NCBI GenBank assembly: GCA_023807065.1
Contig: JAJJLU010000349.1
Location: 1 to 64,000 of the forward strand
Direction: 5' to 3'
DNA length: 64,000 nt
Origin: Isotricha intestinalis
Lineage: Eukaryota; Ciliophora; Litostomatea; Vestibuliferida; Isotrichidae
Of the stretch, positions 31,576-42,335 are shown one piece after another. The notes under the pieces are model-generated. The model saw only the letters and a program-made list of their open reading frames with translations. It made no database searches and was not told where the DNA came from. The position numbers and the translations under genes were made by a program. How positions within the stretch are numbered: the stretch's first letter is position 1; each line of letters opens with the position of its first letter.

Positions 31576-32829
31576 ATGGATTCAATTAATTCTCCAAAAA
31601 AATCACCTTCGAAAAACCAAAATAAATATTTAAATGATATGATATTAGAAACTAAAAATTCAAAATATATATTAATTGAAAAAATAGGTTCAGGTGCAAC
31701 ATCCAAAATTTATAAAGGATATGATGAATTAGATAAAAAAAAAAAACTATATGCTTTTAAAATAATAAAACAAGAAAAATTAGGAATAGCAAGTATAAAT
31801 ATAATAAAAAACGAAATATCGTCTCTTCAAAAATTATCTCATCCAAATATAATAAAAATATATGAAAATGATTTTGGAAATTTTCAAAAGAAAAATAAAG
31901 AAGCAAAACAAGTATTTTTTATAAAAATAGAATATTTACCAAAAGGATCTTTATTTGATTATATATATGAAATAAAAAAACCATTTTCAGAAAATCAAGC
32001 AAAAATAATAATAAAATCCTTAATAGAATCATTAGAATGTATTCACAAAAATAATTTATGTCATAGAGATTTAAAACCTGAAAATATAATGTTTGATGAA
32101 AATTATAATTTAAAAATAGTAGATTTTGGTTTTGCTGAAAAATTAAATTTATATCCAAATGGTAAATTAATAAATATTTTAGGAACTCCTTCTTATTCTT
32201 CACCAGAATTATTATTACAACAACCATATTATGGAATTTCAAATGATATTTTTGCAATTGGAGTTATTTTATTTATTTTAGTCACTGGGAATATGCCTTT
32301 TAAAGTTGCAGTTAATGAAGATATTAATTATAATTTAATTATTAATAATCAAATGGAAAAATTTTGGGAATTTAAAAATATTAATTTATCTAATGAATTT
32401 AAAGAATTATTCTCTGGTTTAGTTAATTTCGATTATTCTTTAAGACCTAGTTTAAGTGAAATTAAATTTTTTAAATGGATTAATAATATTACATTAAATG
32501 ATATTAATGAATTGAAAAAGACTTTAAAAGAAAGATTTGAATTGTTTTCTCAGAAAAAAAATAAAAATATATTTATTAATAATGGTAGTAATTGTATAAA
32601 TTGTAAAAAAATGAAAAATCCTTTTGATTATAAAGAAAATGTAAAAGTTATAATTGGAAATAAAACTTTGAGGAATAAAAAAAAGGATTTTATGGTTAAG
32701 AATAATGTAAATAAAAAACAGAAATTAAAAGAAGAAAATACAGTAAGTAATAATAAAATTAAACTAATTTTTAACAATAATTCAAATGGTTCTAATTTTG
32801 AGTCTATACTTTCTCAATTATTAAATTAA
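31576..32829 (+). CDS. Ser/Thr protein kinase, CAMK-like
   Basis: A 417-residue protein with kinase domain about 31-306. Visible elements are the Gly loop IGSGATSKIYKG, Lys62 in AFKII, helix-C Glu80, HRDLKPEN at 163-170 and DFG at 183-185. SPE stands in place of APE at 209-211, and SNDIFAIGV has Phe where most kinases have Trp. All catalytic residues are present, so it should be active. The domain resembles CAMK/SNF1-like kinases. The C-terminal 110 residues are basic with a small CINCKKMKN motif and no EF-hands or calmodulin site that I recognise. The EF-hand relic lies just upstream; that need not mean a former CDPK. Confidence 0.9.
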   Translation: MDSINSPKKSPSKNQNKYLNDMILETKNSKYILIEKIGSGATSKIYKGYDELDKKKKLYAFKIIKQEKLGIASINIIKNEISSLQKLSHPNIIKIYENDFGNFQKKNKEAKQVFFIKIEYLPKGSLFDYIYEIKKPFSENQAKIIIKSLIESLECIHKNNLCHRDLKPENIMFDENYNLKIVDFGFAEKLNLYPNGKLINILGTPSYSSPELLLQQPYYGISNDIFAIGVILFILVTGNMPFKVAVNEDINYNLIINNQMEKFWEFKNINLSNEFKELFSGLVNFDYSLRPSLSEIKFFKWINNITLNDINELKKTLKERFELFSQKKNKNIFINNGSNCINCKKMKNPFDYKENVKVIIGNKTLRNKKKDFMVKNNVNKKQKLKEENTVSNNKIKLIFNNNSNGSNFESILSQLLN

Positions 32830-33201
32830 AAAAACTACTTTTTAATCAAATGTAGTTTTTTGTTGGTATATTAAGAAAATATATGTTTGTTTTATATATA
32901 AATGTATAAATTATTAAACATATATTTTCTTTTACATTCAAATAAATTTATTATAATTTTTTGCTGGTGCAAGTTTACATTTTAAAGTGTTTTAAATATG
33001 TAAATATATATATGTAATTTAATCAAATAGAATAAATAATTTATTTTTTTATATTATATAAACTATTAATAAAAATTAAAAAAGGGTTTCATTATTTTAT
33101 ATATAGAAAATTTCATTTTAATCATCACATAAATTTATTAAATTATATTAATATTTTGTTATATAATTATGTTTTTAAAACAAATTACAATTTTTACATA
33201 A
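32830..33201. other. spacer with two inverted repeats after the kinase gene
   Basis: Two perfect hairpins follow the kinase stop. A 10-bp arm AAAAAACTAC/GTAGTTTTTT lies at 32829-32838 and 32852-32861. A 16-bp arm lies at 32873-32888 and 32916-32931 (AAGAAAATATATGTTT and its complement). The first starts on the last base of the stop codon, so it would lie in the 3' UTR. The rest of the spacer is unstructured. Confidence 0.6.
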
Positions 33202-34590
33202 ATGAAAAAAAAAAAATTAGATAAGAATTTTTATCTGAAGATAATAAATCAATATGCAGATAATTATAAATTATTAGAAGAAGAAAATAATTCTTTAAAA
33301 AATGAGAATAAAGATTTAAAAACAAATTTAAATGTAAATAAAGAAATAATAGAATCATTTTTTAAAAAAGGAGATGAGAAGAACACATATTTATTATATC
33401 TAAATAATCTAAAAGAAGAAATAAAACAAATAGAAGAAAAAAATGAGAAATTAAAAAAAGATAATATTGATTTACATCAGAAAATAATAAAAAATGATAA
33501 TACAATGTCAGAATTTTTAACAAAAAAATCAGATAGAACAAGAGAAATTAAAAATAGAATATTTATCTTAGAAAATATTATAGTAAAGAAAAATTCAGTG
33601 ATTGAAAATTTAAAAAAAAAATATTTATCTTTACAAGAAACAAAAGATATTGATATTGATAAAGAACCAAGAGAAGTATTTATTGCAGAACCAAATGAAA
33701 ATTTATTAATATTATTTAATGATTTAAATTTATATAAAGAAGCTTATGAAAAAATATTAAGAAAAATAAAAGGTTATAAACAAGAAATAGAGAATTTAAA
33801 AGATAAATTAAGAGAAAAAAATGTGAATAATATGCAAAATTTTTCTACAAAAATAATAGATGAAATAATTCAAAAACAAACAAAAAAAAATTGGGAAACT
33901 GATGAATGGTTTGCAGTCTTAAATTATTTAAATATTAATAATAATGATATTACAAATAATACTCATAATAATAAATTTATGTGTAAATTACTTGATGCTA
34001 TTGAATTATTAAATAGAATCTTAATAAAGAGAAATAATAAAATAATAGAATTAGAAAAAGAAATTGAAAAATTAAAAGAAAAAAATAAAGATTTATCATC
34101 TGAAAATATTAATTTATTAAAAAGTGTTTTTATGTTAAAAGGATTAAAAGGTCATTATGGAAATAAATTTAAAAATAATAAATTAATGAGAGCAAGTGGA
34201 CAATATATTAATGCAAATATATCAATGATAAATAATATTTCTTTAGATGAAAATAATAAAATTTTTTTGTTAAAAGATTTATTTAATAAAAATAATAATA
34301 ATTATTTATCATCTAGTCAATCTATGATTGTTGAAAATAATATTAGTTCTCATAAAAATATTCCTTTTCAAAGTTTTAATTATTCTAATTTATCTATTAG
34401 AAATAATATGAATAAAACAAATTATACTCAATCTAGTGATAGTGAAATTTTAAATGATAATGATGTTTTGAAAAAATTAAATCAAAGTAATAATCTAATT
34501 AAAAAATATGTAAGGAATAATAAGAGAAAAAAAAGTGAAAGTAACAGAGAAAAAATAAATAAACATTTTAATATTAATTCTGATAATTAA
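33202..34590 (+). CDS. coiled-coil protein, unknown
   Basis: A 462-residue protein beginning with a basic MKKKKLDK. Residues about 10-210 are a long interrupted coiled coil. Residues 215-270 are more globular (KNWETDEWFAVLNYLNI), and a second coiled coil covers 275-320 (RNNKIIELEKEIEKLKEK). The tail is Asn/Ser-rich and disordered with a basic RNNKRKKSESNR patch. Overall it resembles a basal-body or flagellar scaffold, but no family is identified. Confidence 0.7.
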   Translation: MKKKKLDKNFYLKIINQYADNYKLLEEENNSLKNENKDLKTNLNVNKEIIESFFKKGDEKNTYLLYLNNLKEEIKQIEEKNEKLKKDNIDLHQKIIKNDNTMSEFLTKKSDRTREIKNRIFILENIIVKKNSVIENLKKKYLSLQETKDIDIDKEPREVFIAEPNENLLILFNDLNLYKEAYEKILRKIKGYKQEIENLKDKLREKNVNNMQNFSTKIIDEIIQKQTKKNWETDEWFAVLNYLNINNNDITNNTHNNKFMCKLLDAIELLNRILIKRNNKIIELEKEIEKLKEKNKDLSSENINLLKSVFMLKGLKGHYGNKFKNNKLMRASGQYINANISMINNISLDENNKIFLLKDLFNKNNNNYLSSSQSMIVENNISSHKNIPFQSFNYSNLSIRNNMNKTNYTQSSDSEILNDNDVLKKLNQSNNLIKKYVRNNKRKKSESNREKINKHFNINSDN

Positions 34591-34767
34591 TTTTTCATTT
34601 TAATTAAAAAATAAGTTTAATTAACAAAGAGATAGTTTTTTAATTATATTAAATTCTTAAGTGTATAAGCTTATTAAATGAATATAATAGTATAAATTCA
34701 CAATAAAAAAATTTTTAAATATAATTAAAACAAAAATAAAAAAAACAATAAAAAAAAAATTCATAAA

Positions 34768-36373
34768 ATGGAATCAAATCTAAAAGATTATTTAAATTTT
34801 GCAAAAGATCCAGAAATAAAAAAATCAGTAAACAACGAAACAATATTATTTACAGATAAAATAATAAAAATAAACAGATATGGAATGTCTCAAGAAAGAA
34901 ATATTATAATAACCAGTTGGGGAATATACAATTTAAAAAAAAAATGTAAATATATATAATTAAAAAATTATAGCTGTAAAAAGGAGAATTCCCTTAGGAA
35001 TAATATTAGGAATTACAATAAGTAAAATAACAGATGAATTTGTTATTCATGGAACAGATACAGAATATGATTATGATTATATTTCTCCTAGAAGAAATGA
35101 AATCATTGAAATTATTTCTGAAGCTTATAAAGAAATTGATCATACTCCTTTGAGATTTTGCATTGTTGAAGAAAATGTTTTAAAAAATTATGTTACTTTA
35201 AAAAAAGAAAAAAAAAATAATCCTAAATTCACTAGAATGTTATTAAATCAATTAACAGACATAAATACATATTTAAATAAGAATAAAAATATATCATCTC
35301 AAAATAACAATAATAATAATAATAATAATAATGATAATAATAATATAACAAGAGGAAGAACAAAAACAATGTTTTCATCACATAAAACAATAAAAGAAGT
35401 AAAACTTGAAGATTTCAAAATATTAAAAATTATAGGAAGAGGTTCTTTTGGAAAAGTAAGTTTAGTAGAATATATACCAACAAATGAAATATATGCAATG
35501 AAGAGTTTAAAAAAAGATATATTAATAGAACAAGAGCAAATAGAAAATACAATATTAGAAAAGAATATATTAGAAAATATAAATTACCCATTATTATGTA
35601 ATTTAATATTTTGTTTCCAAACAGAAGAAAGAATTTATTTCATAATGCCATTTTTAAGCGGAGGTGAATTATTTCAACATTTACGTAAATTTAGAACATT
35701 CGATGAACCAAAAGTAAAATTTTATTCAAGTCAAATCGCATTAGCAATAGAATATTTACATAATAAAGGAATAATATATCGTGATTTAAAGCCAGAAAAT
35801 ATATTAATGGATGAAAAAGGTTATTTAAGATTAGCAGATTTTGGAATGGCCAAAAAATTAAATAATAATGAGAAAGCAATGTCATTTTGTGGAACACCAG
35901 AATATTTAGCACCTGAAATTATTATTGGTGAAGGACATGACAAAAATGCTGATTGGTGGTCTTTTGGTATTTTAATATATGAAATGTTATGTGGATTACC
36001 TCCTTTTTATGTTGAAAATTTAGAAAGAATGTATGAATTAATTAAAAGTGGACCATTAAAATTTCCTAAAAGAATTACTTTAAGTGATGAAGCTAAAGAT
36101 ATTATTAAAAAATTATTAGAAAGAAATGTTAAAAAAAGATTAGGTTATAATGGCATTAAAGAAATTAAGGAACATCCTTTTTTTAAAGACATTGATTTTA
36201 ATCTTATTGAACAAAAAAAAATTCCTGCTCCTTTTGTCCCTAAAATTAATGATAAAATGGATGTTACTTATTTTGATGAAGAATTTACTAGTGAAGACAC
36301 TGGAATGTCTTTTATTCCTGAAAAAAATTTAGATATTATTAAAGCTAATCAAGATAAGTTTAAAGATTTTTAG
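34768..36373 (+). CDS. AGC-family protein kinase with N-terminal TH1/PH-like domain (two exons)
   Basis: Spliced model: exon 1 34768-34945, GT..AG intron 34946-34973 (28 nt), exon 2 34974-36373, giving 525 residues ending in TAG. Residues about 20-150 resemble a PH-like or myosin-tail TH1 lipid-binding module (ILFTDKIIKINRYGMSQERNIIIT, then KRRIPLGIILGITIS and FVIHGTDTEYDY). An Asn run lies near 170-182. The AGC kinase domain has GRGSFGKV, Lys236 in YAMKSL, RDLKPEN with Asp330, DFG at 348-350 and the activation loop SFCGTPEYLAPE with Ser363 at the PDK1 site. The protein ends exactly in FKDF, as PKA ends in an FxxF hydrophobic motif. It is probably membrane-recruited and PDK1-activated; its substrate is unknown. 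Confidence 0.9.
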
Positions 36374-37127
36374 AATTTTTTTATTTTATATTTTTTTTGA
36401 TTTAGAAAAATTCATATTTTTAAATGATTTTAATTCTTAATTTCATTAATATTTATTTAAATAATTATAATCATTAATTTAATCTTCTTTATTATTTTAG
36501 TTATTTTGAAAAAGATTTAATATTTTTTATAGGTATGAAGTTTTATTTTATGAAATTTTAATTCTTTTTAAAGGCTTCATATTTCTAATTGAAAAATTCT
36601 TTTTAATATTTTAAAAAAAAAAAATAATCTAAAAGTTTAATTATAGGATAATTGATATTTAACTCATAATTTGCTGTATAAATTTGTTTTATTTTTGTTA
36701 TCTTTATATATATAATATTATTGGAAAATATTATTTTTAGGAAGATTTTTCATAAAAATTTATTTTTTATCTAAATCTTCATTAAGATGAAATTATGATA
36801 AACTTTTTAAAAAAAAATGTAAATTTCTAAAATTTAACTAATTCTTAATTTTTAAGAGAAACATCTTTTTTATTTTCGAAAATATATTTCTTATCATTCA
36901 ATAATAATATTTTATTTTTTTTATATTATTATATAAATATATTAATCTATGATAAGTTATAGTAAATAGTTAACTTTTAGAATAATAGTTTCAAAGTGTT
37001 TCTCTTATGGTTTTTCTCCTTTTTCTTTCATTTGTTTTATATTTCTTCTCAAAAACTTTTAATCATTTCTAATGGATTAATAATAAAATTTAAAAAAATT
37101 ATTTATTTATTAATTTATATTAATATA
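36374..37127. other. intergenic spacer between convergent genes
   Basis: About 750 bases. One feature stands out: nested inverted repeats between 36853 and 37007 (outer arms TAAGAGAAACA/TGTTTCTCTTA, inner arms CTTATCAT/ATGATAAG). The rest is AT-rich without frames. Confidence 0.5.
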
Positions 37128-38099
37128 TCATTGATCCTCAGTTAAATATAAAATTGCTTCATTTAAATAACCTTCTGATTTTATAATTGCCTTTATAATT
37201 TTATTATCATTTATTCCTTCTAAATTATATCTTTTTTTTGCTTCATTTAATAATGCTTTTAGAGAATCAGTCAATTGAACTTGATTTTCTGAATTATTAT
37301 TATTTGCTATATTATTTCTATAATTTTCTGAATCATTATTATTTATTATATTATTTCTATAATTTTCTGAATCATTATTATTTATTATATTATTACTATC
37401 ATTTTCTGAATTATTATTATTTTTGATATTACTTTCATTTTCTGAATTATTATTATTTATTATATTATTACTATCATTTTCTGAATTATAATTTATTATA
37501 TTATTACTATCATTTTCTGAATTATTATTATTGATTTTAGAATTTTTCTTAAAATTATTTTTAATAGGTTTAAATGAAAAATGAATACTTTGTACAGTAT
37601 ATTTATCATATATAGATGAGATTTCAAAATTTATATTTTTTTGGAAGTATTTATTTTCCCATTTTTTATATTCTTTTTTTGTTTTAATTTGTAATAAAGA
37701 ATGAGGATGATTTTCCTGACATTTTCCACAAAAATATATATTGCACTCAATACATTTGTATAGTATATTTACAATATTTTTTTTACAAACATTACATTGA
37801 ACATCAAAATTAGTTTCCTTATTTTTTGGTATATTATTGTTTATGAAAGAAGAGAAAATTAATTCAATTTGAATTATAATATCTTCTTTATTATTCAATA
37901 TCTTTTTTATCAACAACTCATAATCTTCTTTTGAATTAATATGATATAATCCATTATTTTTATAAAATATAGAATAATATTTATATAATTCTTTAGGCTC
38001 AACATTTAACATTTCAGATAAACCATTAGTAAAATTATAATAATCTTTTGGTATTTTAATATCTAACATTTGTGTATCATATTTTATTTTAACATTCAT
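37128..38099 (-). CDS. p62/NBR1-like selective autophagy receptor (PB1-ZZ-UBA)
   Basis: A 323-residue protein. Residues 1-82 look like a PB1 domain (basic KIKYDTQMLDIKI strand, then YYSIFYKNNGLYHINSKEDYELL in the OPCA position, though acidic residues are few). A ZZ zinc finger lies at 98-137 with ligands C102, C105, C116, C119, C124, C127, H131 and H133. Residues 188-272 are seven tandem SEN-containing repeats. A C-terminal UBA-like helix bundle spans 278-322 (IIKAIIKSEGYLNEAILYLTED). This order is that of SQSTM1/p62 and NBR1, which polymerise through PB1, bind ubiquitin through UBA and deliver cargo to autophagosomes. I see no clear LIR motif, so ATG8 binding is unproven. Confidence 0.75.
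   Translation of the reverse strand: MNVKIKYDTQMLDIKIPKDYYNFTNGLSEMLNVEPKELYKYYSIFYKNNGLYHINSKEDYELLIKKILNNKEDIIIQIELIFSSFINNNIPKNKETNFDVQCNVCKKNIVNILYKCIECNIYFCGKCQENHPHSLLQIKTKKEYKKWENKYFQKNINFEISSIYDKYTVQSIHFSFKPIKNNFKKNSKINNNNSENDSNNIINYNSENDSNNIINNNNSENESNIKNNNNSENDSNNIINNNDSENYRNNIINNNDSENYRNNIANNNNSENQVQLTDSLKALLNEAKKRYNLEGINDNKIIKAIIKSEGYLNEAILYLTEDQ
37286..37540 (-). repeat. 39-bp tandem repeats in the p62-like gene
   Basis: About seven copies of a 36-39 bp unit encode the 12-13 residue motif SENDSNNIINNN with variants (SENYRNNI, SENESNIK). Adjacent copies differ by a few bases or one codon, suggesting recent expansion by slippage or unequal crossing-over. They form the linker between the ZZ and UBA domains. 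Confidence 0.85.
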
Positions 38100-38356
38100 T
38101 TATTTAAAAAATTATATTTATTAAACAAAAATTAAAAAAGAGTAAATAAATTAAATTAAAAAAGATTTATCGAATTAAAATTATAATTTCATTATTTAAA
38201 CACAATCAAATTTCATTTTCATTTTTTTATTTTTAATAATATTTCTTTAAAAAGAAATCATTTTTCCCTATATTAAGAAAAATAAATAAATAAACATAAT
38301 AAATATAAAAAAATAAATAAAAAAGGAAACAACAAAAAATTAAAAAAATACTAAAA

Positions 38357-39313
38357 ATGGGAAGTCAAAACAGTTCAACAAATTCATTGAATAAAAAGAA
38401 GTCAAATATTAAAAATAAAAAATCTAACCAAGAAATAAATCAATCTCAAATATATTTTAATGATTCATCATCATATAAAGGAGTAAAAACCGATACAACA
38501 TCATTAAATGGAAATTCATTAAGTGGAAATAGTTCAATAAGTGATAAAAATAATGAAAATAATAATAGTAATATATCAGAACAAAAAAATAATATAAAAA
38601 TTCCAACTTTATTTCAATGGAAAGAAGGAGGAAATAATATTATTATTACTGGATCTTTTTGTGGTTGGAGTCATAGATTTAATATGATGAAAAATGAACA
38701 AAATAATTATTATGAATTAATTTTATATTTACCTAAAGGAGAATATCAATTTAAATTTATTGTTGATAATATTTGGAAATGTTCTAATTTTTATCCTACT
38801 GTTACTGATTTAAATAATAATACTAATAATATTTTAGATAATACTAAAGAATTAAATTATATTCTTAAAGAAAAAGAAAAAGAAGGAGAAAATCAAAATA
38901 CTGCAAATTCTTCAGTTAATGATAATAATAATAATTCTAATAGGAAAAAATCTTATAAAAATGCTACTATTAATTTAAATGATGAAATAAGGAAAAATTA
39001 TTGTAATTTATATCCTTTAAAAGAACAATTAAATTCTGAACCTCCTTATTTACCTCAATATTATATGAATTCTATTAATTTAAATAATTATTCTAATATT
39101 GGGGAAAAAAAATTTATATATAATAAAATGAATAATAATTTAATTAGAGAAACTTTTAAAAGTGTTAAAATTCCTAATCATGTTTATTTAAATCATATTT
39201 TTAGTAATTGTAAAGAAGATAAAAATTATAATAAAAATTGTATTTCTTTTAGAATTAGAAGTAAATTTGCAACTATTATTTATATTCATCCTTATCAAAA
39301 AGATTTTATTTAA
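38357..39313 (+). CDS. AMPK beta subunit (CBM48 plus C-terminal domain)
   Basis: A 318-residue protein starting MGSQNSS, a good N-myristoylation signal as in metazoan AMPK beta. Residues 82-162 are a glycogen-binding CBM48: FQWKEGG, the GSFCGWS turn with Trp104, YYELILYLPKGEYQFKFIVDNIW with Trp140. The C-terminal scaffold domain is at 228-318 (PPYLPQYYMNS, then PNHVYLNHIFSN and a final IYIHPYQKDFI), which matches the alpha/gamma-binding region. Between them is an Asn/Lys-rich linker. It would tether the AMPK trimer to storage polysaccharide and membranes. Alpha and gamma subunits are not obviously in the window; the CAMK-like kinase at 31576 lacks AMPK-alpha regulatory regions. Confidence 0.92.
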   Translation: MGSQNSSTNSLNKKKSNIKNKKSNQEINQSQIYFNDSSSYKGVKTDTTSLNGNSLSGNSSISDKNNENNNSNISEQKNNIKIPTLFQWKEGGNNIIITGSFCGWSHRFNMMKNEQNNYYELILYLPKGEYQFKFIVDNIWKCSNFYPTVTDLNNNTNNILDNTKELNYILKEKEKEGENQNTANSSVNDNNNNSNRKKSYKNATINLNDEIRKNYCNLYPLKEQLNSEPPYLPQYYMNSINLNNYSNIGEKKFIYNKMNNNLIRETFKSVKIPNHVYLNHIFSNCKEDKNYNKNCISFRIRSKFATIIYIHPYQKDFI

Positions 39314-39807
39314 ATGATTTTTGTTATAAAATTTATTTCTTTGTTTGTTTTACAACAATTATAATATCAAATATTTACTTTTTTGTAAATATTTTTATTT
39401 CTTTTATTTAATGTTTATAATGTAATATTATCAAAAAATAAGATAAAATGTATAAATGTTTTAGGAAAATTTTATAAGTCAGAATTTAAAGTTTTATATT
39501 TTATTGATTCAATCAAATTATTTATGTTTAGAAAATATATAAAATTATGAGAACTTAATTTTTAATTCGTATTCTACAACCAATAATTTTCAACAATTAA
39601 TTTTTTAAATAATTTAATATAATATTGTTAATATTAATTTTAAAATAAAATAATTCAATTTAATTTCCTTTAAAATATTCTCTTTTTTTCTATTAATTTT
39701 AGTCTTTTTTTGGATAATTTATTATCTTTGTTTTTTATCATTTTATTTTTTGATTTTTTAAAATTTATATTCTTTGAAAAAAATTATAAATTAAATTTTA
39801 AATATTT
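39314..39807. other. intergenic spacer
   Basis: Nearly 500 bases of AT-rich, T-biased sequence between two plus-strand genes. I see no frame, repeat or RNA-like island. Confidence 0.6.
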
Positions 39808-42132
39808 ATGGATAAAAATGAATATTTCTTTCCAGAAGTAACAAATAGTTTATTAACATCTACAATTAATAATCAATTTATTAAAAAAAAACCAAAAATA
39901 GGAATTTCAAAAGATTTAAAAAATATAAAAGTAGAAAAGATAGATGGGGAAGTTTCAGAAATAAATAATTCAAATAAATTTGTGTATACAAAAGAACAAT
40001 GTATTGAATTAAATAATAATAATATTATATCATATAAATCATTAGAACCTAAAAATAAATTAATTTACACTGATTCAAATAAAGAAGAAGAAAAAAACAA
40101 AATTAATACACCAATAAATTATGATTTTTTATTAAATATTATTCAAATTGATAATACTTCAACTGAAAATGATATTGATGGAAGTAATGGAAAATTTATA
40201 GAAAATTTTACTGAAACTGGAACAAATGATGAAATAATATTTGATTCTTTATTTGAAGAAGGAAATTTAAGAATGGCAATTAATATAGAAAATAATAATG
40301 TTAAAGAATATGATATTTTAAAGAGAAAAGATTATAATAATGATAAAAATTATTCTTGGTTTTATTTTTCAATTAAATGTAAAAATGAAGGTAATTATAA
40401 ATTTAATATATTAAACTTTATAAAGAAAAAAATTTCATTTAATAATAACACTTCAGTTAAAGTTTTATCATATAATAAAAATGATAAATGGAATAGAAAT
40501 ACATATAATGTTTTTTACTATCCAAATTCTATTCCAATAAATCCTTTATTTCCAAATAATAATAATTTAAATAAAAACATAATAAATTTAAATAGTGAAG
40601 ATGATGAAAAAGAAAAAGATGAAATAAACAATAATAATTCTAATTCAACATTTTACACATTAACATTTACATATTATGTAACAAAAGAAAATTTAAACAT
40701 TCCAATATATTTTTCATATTGTTACCCATATACATATACAACATTACAAGATTATTTGCATTCTTTAAGTATAAATCCAAAAAATAAAATGAAAATAAAA
40801 TTTTCAAAATTAAACAAATCTATAAGTGGAAATCCATTAGATGTATTATATATAACAAATTTTAATTCTTCTTTTAAAGATATAGAAAATAGACAAATAA
40901 TAATATTTACATCAAGAGTTCATCCAGGAGAAACAGTAGGATCTTATGTTATAGAAGGAGTAATCAATTCATTATTAGAAGAAAAAAATAATCATTTATT
41001 AAAAAAATATATATTCAAAATTATTCCTATGTTAAATCCAGATGGAGTAATAAATGGATGTTATAGAAATAATTTATTAGGTTTAGATTTAAATAGAATG
41101 TGGAATGATCCTAAAATAAATATTTGTCCTACTATATTTTATACTAAAAATTTCATTTATATTAATAAAACTTTATTTTTTTGCGATTTTCATGGTCATT
41201 CTAAAATGCCTAATTGTGCTTTATATGGTTGTTCTCCTAAGAAAAAAAAAGTCAATGGTAAAATAATTTTAATTGCTCAAGAAAGTAATAAATCTTATCA
41301 TTGGTTTGAAGAAAAAGTTTTCATGAAAATTTTCGAAGAAGAAGCTAAATATTATCAATCTTCTGGAGAACAATTTTTTATTTCTAAATCCAAATTGAAA
41401 ACTGCTAGAGCTATTGCATATAATGAATTTCAAATTTCTTTTAGTTATACTTTGGAAACAAGTACTATGAATGTCACAGAAAAAATTATAAATGATAATA
41501 CTAATTCCAATAATCCAAATAATAATATTGTTTCAGATAATAATAATCATTCAAGTCAGAATAATATTAATTTAAATAATAATAAAATTTTAATTCATAA
41601 TAATTCAAGTAAAAATAAAATTTCAAATAATAATAAATTAAGTATCAATAATGCATTAGTTGATAATATGAATTTAAATCAAAACTCTTTAAATCATAAT
41701 AATAATAGTTTATATTATAATAATACCTCTAATAATAATATAAATAATAACAATATTAATAATATTAATATTGTTAATGAAGGAATTACTATTAAAAAAT
41801 TATATTTAATAGGAAGTGATTTCGTAAATGCTATTGTTAAATGGGATAATAAAACAAAATTTTATGGAGTTTTAAAAAAAATACGAAATGAAGAAGAAGA
41901 AAAAAAAGTTCAAAAAGAAAAGGAAAAATCTTTATCTACTTCTCCAGGAATTCATTTAAGTTTTACTTATAGAAATAATAAAAAAAGAAATAAAAAAAGT
42001 TTAAATAAAATAATAAATGATGATGGAAGAATAAATAAACCTATTGAAGGTATAAAAAATTGTAAAACTATAATTAGTCCAAAACCTGAAAATAAAAATA
42101 ATTCACTTTTCAACAAATATAATTTTATATAA
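39808..42132 (+). CDS. cytosolic carboxypeptidase (CCP/AGBL, M14 family), probable tubulin deglutamylase
   Basis: A 774-residue protein. An N-terminal CCP beta domain (about 150-320, with FYLTF-like strands and the FSYCYPYTYTTLQDYL junction) precedes the M14 catalytic domain. Zinc ligands are His372 and Glu375 (HPGE) and His462 (DFHGHS). Asn429-Arg430 (LDLNRMW) bind substrate and Glu550 in SYTLETSTM is the catalytic Glu. CCPs trim glutamate side chains and C-terminal residues from tubulin in cilia and cytoplasm. An Asn-rich insertion of about 100 residues (557-658) splits the catalytic domain before its last helix (KKLYLIGSDFVNAI). The C-terminus is basic and disordered. All catalytic residues are intact. 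Confidence 0.92.
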   Translation: MDKNEYFFPEVTNSLLTSTINNQFIKKKPKIGISKDLKNIKVEKIDGEVSEINNSNKFVYTKEQCIELNNNNIISYKSLEPKNKLIYTDSNKEEEKNKINTPINYDFLLNIIQIDNTSTENDIDGSNGKFIENFTETGTNDEIIFDSLFEEGNLRMAINIENNNVKEYDILKRKDYNNDKNYSWFYFSIKCKNEGNYKFNILNFIKKKISFNNNTSVKVLSYNKNDKWNRNTYNVFYYPNSIPINPLFPNNNNLNKNIINLNSEDDEKEKDEINNNNSNSTFYTLTFTYYVTKENLNIPIYFSYCYPYTYTTLQDYLHSLSINPKNKMKIKFSKLNKSISGNPLDVLYITNFNSSFKDIENRQIIIFTSRVHPGETVGSYVIEGVINSLLEEKNNHLLKKYIFKIIPMLNPDGVINGCYRNNLLGLDLNRMWNDPKINICPTIFYTKNFIYINKTLFFCDFHGHSKMPNCALYGCSPKKKKVNGKIILIAQESNKSYHWFEEKVFMKIFEEEAKYYQSSGEQFFISKSKLKTARAIAYNEFQISFSYTLETSTMNVTEKIINDNTNSNNPNNNIVSDNNNHSSQNNINLNNNKILIHNNSSKNKISNNNKLSINNALVDNMNLNQNSLNHNNNSLYYNNTSNNNINNNNINNINIVNEGITIKKLYLIGSDFVNAIVKWDNKTKFYGVLKKIRNEEEEKKVQKEKEKSLSTSPGIHLSFTYRNNKKRNKKSLNKIINDDGRINKPIEGIKNCKTIISPKPENKNNSLFNKYNFI

Positions 42133-42335
42133 TTATTATTTCTATTTAAAAGATTAATCTTACTATATTTTTATCTTATTTAATAGTTTTTATTGTCTTT
42201 TTCTTTTATATATTTATAATTTTTTTTTCCACAATATAACTTTTATCTAATTTATAAAATATTGTATTAAAATTTCTTAATTTTCTCTTTTTAATTTACA
42301 AAATTTTTTTTTCAGTTTTTTTAATTTAAAAATTA

